A stretch of DNA of 9,323 nt from JBBQKP01 sp038326995 (lineage in GTDB: Bacteria > Planctomycetota > Phycisphaerae > Tepidisphaerales > Tepidisphaeraceae): positions 1 to 9,323 of the forward strand of contig JBBQKP010000132.1 in assembly GCA_038326995.1 (NCBI GenBank), given 5' to 3'. The notes below the pieces were generated by a model. That model was not told the DNA's origin. It saw only the letters and a list, made by a program, of their open reading frames with translations, and did not search any database. The position numbers and the translations under genes are program-made. This document shows, one piece after another, positions 7,245-9,323 of the stretch; position 1 is the stretch's first letter; each line of letters opens with the position of its first letter.

Positions 7245-7868
7245 TTATGCCTTGGGCAGCACATCGTCGGCATTCAGCACGACCGCAATTTCGCCCGGCA
7301 GCGTGACGGACTGTCCCGGCATTACGATCGCGAAGGTGTCGTAGTTCGCTTCGTCGCCAAGTCCGTGCGGGTTGTGAAAAACCTCGATCTGCATGTCGAT
7401 GAGATTGACGATGAGATAGACCGGAATTCTCGCGCGGGCGTAGCTCCGCAGCTTGATGCCGCGATCGCGCGCGAGCGACGAGTCAGAAATCTCGACCACC
7501 AACGCGACTTCGCTCGGCCCGGGGTGACGATCGAGCAGTGCCATTCCGCCGCCGCGAATGACTGCGCCGTCGGGCTCGGGCTCGCCGTCAAAGAGGGTGA
7601 TGGGCTCTTGCGTTTCGTAGGTCAGGCCGGCGCCGAGCTGGCTTTCGATCAACCTGCGAATGACTCCTGTGACGGCCGCGTGGATTCGCTTCTTCGGCAT
7701 GTTGTAAACCAGAACGCCTTCGATCAACTCGACTGGATCATCTTCGGTCAGCGTCCCGGCATTGATCATGTCGTGATACTGATCGACTGAGAGCTTAAAA
7801 ATCAGCTCATCCGTCCGGGCCGCTCGGGGCGGAAGAAGTGTATCGGATTGGCTGTTGGAAACGATCAT
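7245..7868 (-). CDS. Uma2 family (DUF820) restriction-endonuclease-like protein
   Basis: Uma2/DUF820 proteins have a PD-(D/E)xK nuclease fold and occur in many copies in planctomycetes and cyanobacteria; their cellular role is not settled. Of 207 residues, about 25-195 form the domain. It has DDPVELIEGVLVYNMPKKRIH at about 43-63 (shown as its parts DDPVELIEG and LVYNMPKKRIH), EPEPDGAVI at 96-104, ALVVEISDSSLARDRGIKLR at 122-141, and YARARIPVYLIVNL after it. Likely active-site residues are E50, D100, E126 and K139, so the catalytic core looks intact. The first 20 residues are a polar leader. ATG 7868 has no Shine-Dalgarno, but an extended -10 element ends 6 bases upstream. It follows the pyrimidine fusion gene after 36 bases and is not obviously linked to it or to pldA. 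Confidence 0.9.
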   Translation of the reverse strand: MIVSNSQSDTLLPPRAARTDELIFKLSVDQYHDMINAGTLTEDDPVELIEGVLVYNMPKKRIHAAVTGVIRRLIESQLGAGLTYETQEPITLFDGEPEPDGAVIRGGGMALLDRHPGPSEVALVVEISDSSLARDRGIKLRSYARARIPVYLIVNLIDMQIEVFHNPHGLGDEANYDTFAIVMPGQSVTLPGEIAVVLNADDVLPKA

Positions 7869-7874
7869 GTCAGG

Positions 7875-7883
7875 AGTATAGCA
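7875..7883 (-). promoter_or_regulatory. Candidate extended -10 promoter of the Uma2 gene, possibly leaderless
   Basis: The minus strand reads TGCTATACT: a TGn extension followed by TATACT, five of six bases of the -10 consensus. Only six bases (CCTGAC) separate it from ATG 7868, so transcription would begin at or next to the start codon and the mRNA would be leaderless. No good -35 box is present at 17 bases; TTGAAA lies too far upstream (22-base spacer). The element sits in the 36-base gap after the pyrR-pyrB stop codon. The motif is seen directly; its function is inferred. Confidence 0.4.
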
Positions 7884-7904
7884 AAACCGTGTTCCGCGAG
7901 GATT

Positions 7905-9323
7905 TCAATTCACCTGCGAAACCAGATACAGCACCGCCATCCGAACCGCCAAGCCGTTTTCGACCTGCTGCAGGATTCCACTGCTGGGCCCGTCGGCGAT
8001 CTCATTATGAATTTCCACGCCGCGATTCATCGGCCCAGGGTGCAGCACCAGCACGTCCTTGCGACACCTCTGAAACCTGTCCCACGTCAGGCCGAACAGC
8101 CGAGTGAATTCACGTATCGTCGGAAACTGTGCGCTCTTCATTCGTTCGTTCTGCACACGCAGCATATTGATGACATCAAACCGCGCGAGATCGACGTCGA
8201 AATCGTGAAGCACACGAACGCCGGGCGAAAGCTTTTCGAAAGACTTAGGCACCAGCGTCGGCGGGCCGATCAAGGTGACGGAGGCGCCGAGTTTCGTCAG
8301 CGCCCACAAATCCGATCGCGCGACGCGACTATTGGCCACATCGCCGACGATCGCGACGTTCAAACCCTCCACGCGGCCGAGCCGTTGTCGAATCGTATAC
8401 ACGTCGAGCAGGCCCTGCGTCGGATGCTCGTGAGCGCCGTCACCCGCATTCACGACCGAACACTTGAGCGCTTTACTTAGCATGAGCGGCGCTCCGCTAC
8501 TGCCGTGGCGAATCACCAGCACGTCGATGCCCATCGCCTCGATGTTGCGAGCTGTGTCGACCAGCGTCTCGCCTTTCGTCACGCTGCTGCCGGCCGACGA
8601 AAAATCCAGCACATCCGCGCTGAGCCTCTGAGCCGCGAGCGAAAAACTCATCCGCGTACGCGTGCTGTCTTCAAAAAAAGCGTTGACCACGACCTTGCCT
8701 CGAAGCGCGGGAACTTTTTTCACGCTGCGGGTCGACACCTCTCGAAACGTGTCTGCCGTACTCAATATCAACTCAATCTCATCCTTGCTCAGCGACTCAA
8801 TCTCGAGCAGATGCTTTCGCGTCCATGACGGCATCGAGGGCGTCTGGGCGCGCGGCTTCAAAGATTCGCCGACCACAATTTCATCGCGGCCGTCCAGCTC
8901 GCGAAGCTGCAACGTCACGCGCTGGTCCTTCGGCAAATCGACGAAACGATGCGCCGCAAAATCCGCTTCGATCGGCACCTCACGCCCGCCGCGATCCACC
9001 AAAACCGCGAGCTTCGTCGAGCTGGGCCTGCCGAAATCCGCCAGCGCATCCAGCGCCGCTCGCATCGTCCTTCCCGTCGACAGCACATCGTCCACGATCA
9101 AAAGCGGCATGTTGTCCAGCGTCATTTCCAGCATCGTCGGCCCCGCGGGCGTACGCGTCGAAAGCCGCGACAGGTCATCGCGATAGAGCGTGATGTCGAT
9201 CACGCCGTGGTCAATATGATCAAAGCCCAACGCACGCAAACGATGGACGATGCGGTCGGCAAGGATCGCCCCGCGCGTGCGGATGCCGACGATGTTGAGC
9301 CGCAATGTTTTGTCGAAATGCGA
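7905..9323 (-). CDS. pyrR-pyrB: PyrR-PyrB fusion: pyr regulator/uracil phosphoribosyltransferase joined to aspartate carbamoyltransferase (N-terminus cut by window edge)
   Basis: One open frame runs from the right edge to TAA/TGA-type termination at 7905 and carries two pyrimidine domains. Numbering is from the Leu codon at 9305. Residues 1-145 are PyrR: VGIRTRGA at 6-13, IDITLYRDDLS at 36-46, the PRPP loop LIVDDVLSTGRTMR at 69-82, GRPSSTKLAVLVDRGGRE at 92-109, and RVTLQLRELDGRDEIVV at 129-145. A linker follows at about 146-163. Residues 164-466 are a full PyrB: FFEDSTRTRMSF at 210-221, SSVTKGETLVDTARN at 240-254, the R266 region, GAHEHPTQGLLD at 290-301, VGDVANSRVARSDL, NMLRVQNER and LHPGPMNRG at 421-429. 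Carbamoyl-phosphate and aspartate-binding motifs look intact, so it should catalyse the first committed pyrimidine step. The frame continues upstream of the TTG at 9305 (SHFDKT), and known PyrR proteins have about 30 more residues, so the true start is outside the window. M158 (ATG 8834) could serve as an internal PyrB start. Domain identity is firm; whether the fusion is intact in the cell is inference. Confidence 0.93.
   Translation of the reverse strand, partial: SHFDKTLRLNIVGIRTRGAILADRIVHRLRALGFDHIDHGVIDITLYRDDLSRLSTRTPAGPTMLEMTLDNMPLLIVDDVLSTGRTMRAALDALADFGRPSSTKLAVLVDRGGREVPIEADFAAHRFVDLPKDQRVTLQLRELDGRDEIVVGESLKPRAQTPSMPSWTRKHLLEIESLSKDEIELILSTADTFREVSTRSVKKVPALRGKVVVNAFFEDSTRTRMSFSLAAQRLSADVLDFSSAGSSVTKGETLVDTARNIEAMGIDVLVIRHGSSGAPLMLSKALKCSVVNAGDGAHEHPTQGLLDVYTIRQRLGRVEGLNVAIVGDVANSRVARSDLWALTKLGASVTLIGPPTLVPKSFEKLSPGVRVLHDFDVDLARFDVINMLRVQNERMKSAQFPTIREFTRLFGLTWDRFQRCRKDVLVLHPGPMNRGVEIHNEIADGPSSGILQQVENGLAVRMAVLYLVSQVN

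Noticed and set aside
7245..7868. Uma2 gene as a restriction-modification or defence system
   Set aside because: No methyltransferase or other defence gene is nearby, and Uma2 genes are widespread single genes of uncertain role.
9303..9305. TTG 9305 as the true start of the PyrR-PyrB gene
   Set aside because: The frame stays open to the window edge, and starting here would remove about 30 residues normally present at the N-terminus of PyrR.
1..9323. CRISPR arrays, tRNA or rRNA genes, insertion sequences
   Set aside because: No regularly spaced repeats, transposase motifs, terminal inverted repeats or RNA-gene signatures were seen on either strand.

Overview
This GC-rich window carries seven protein-coding genes, all read from the minus strand. 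The order of transcription, from high to low coordinates, is: a PyrR-PyrB fusion (cut at the right edge), a Uma2-family nuclease-like protein, outer-membrane phospholipase A (PldA/OMPLA), a metal-type ABC transporter ATPase, its ABC-3 family permease, the DExH helicase HrpB, and a glycogen/starch-synthase-like glycosyltransferase (cut at the left edge). Coding density is high. No non-coding stretch exceeds about 130 bases, and I found no tRNA, rRNA, CRISPR array or mobile element.

The phospholipase points to an organism with an outer membrane. The Uma2 gene, the scarcity of Shine-Dalgarno sequences, the non-ATG starts and the general character of the proteins fit a planctomycete-like (PVC-group) bacterium. 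That is inference from family knowledge; no database search was run.

Right part (7245-9323): de novo pyrimidine synthesis. The sequence reads straight through from a PyrR phosphoribosyltransferase/regulator domain into a complete aspartate carbamoyltransferase domain without a stop. The Uma2 gene follows after 36 bases and has a candidate extended -10 element so close to its ATG that a leaderless mRNA is plausible.

Middle (4197-7157): a cell-envelope cluster. OMPLA is followed 21 bases after its stop codon by the ABC ATPase and then by the permease. All three lie in the same reading frame, separated only by TAA stops, and the two ABC genes appear to start at TTG and GTG. The ATPase and permease would form an inner-membrane zinc/manganese/iron-type importer. 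No substrate-binding protein is present in the window.

Left part (1-4139): HrpB, then the glycosyltransferase, which is the only gene with a clear Shine-Dalgarno sequence. Nothing here is evidently a defence or mobile system. The most notable item is the PyrR-PyrB single polypeptide.
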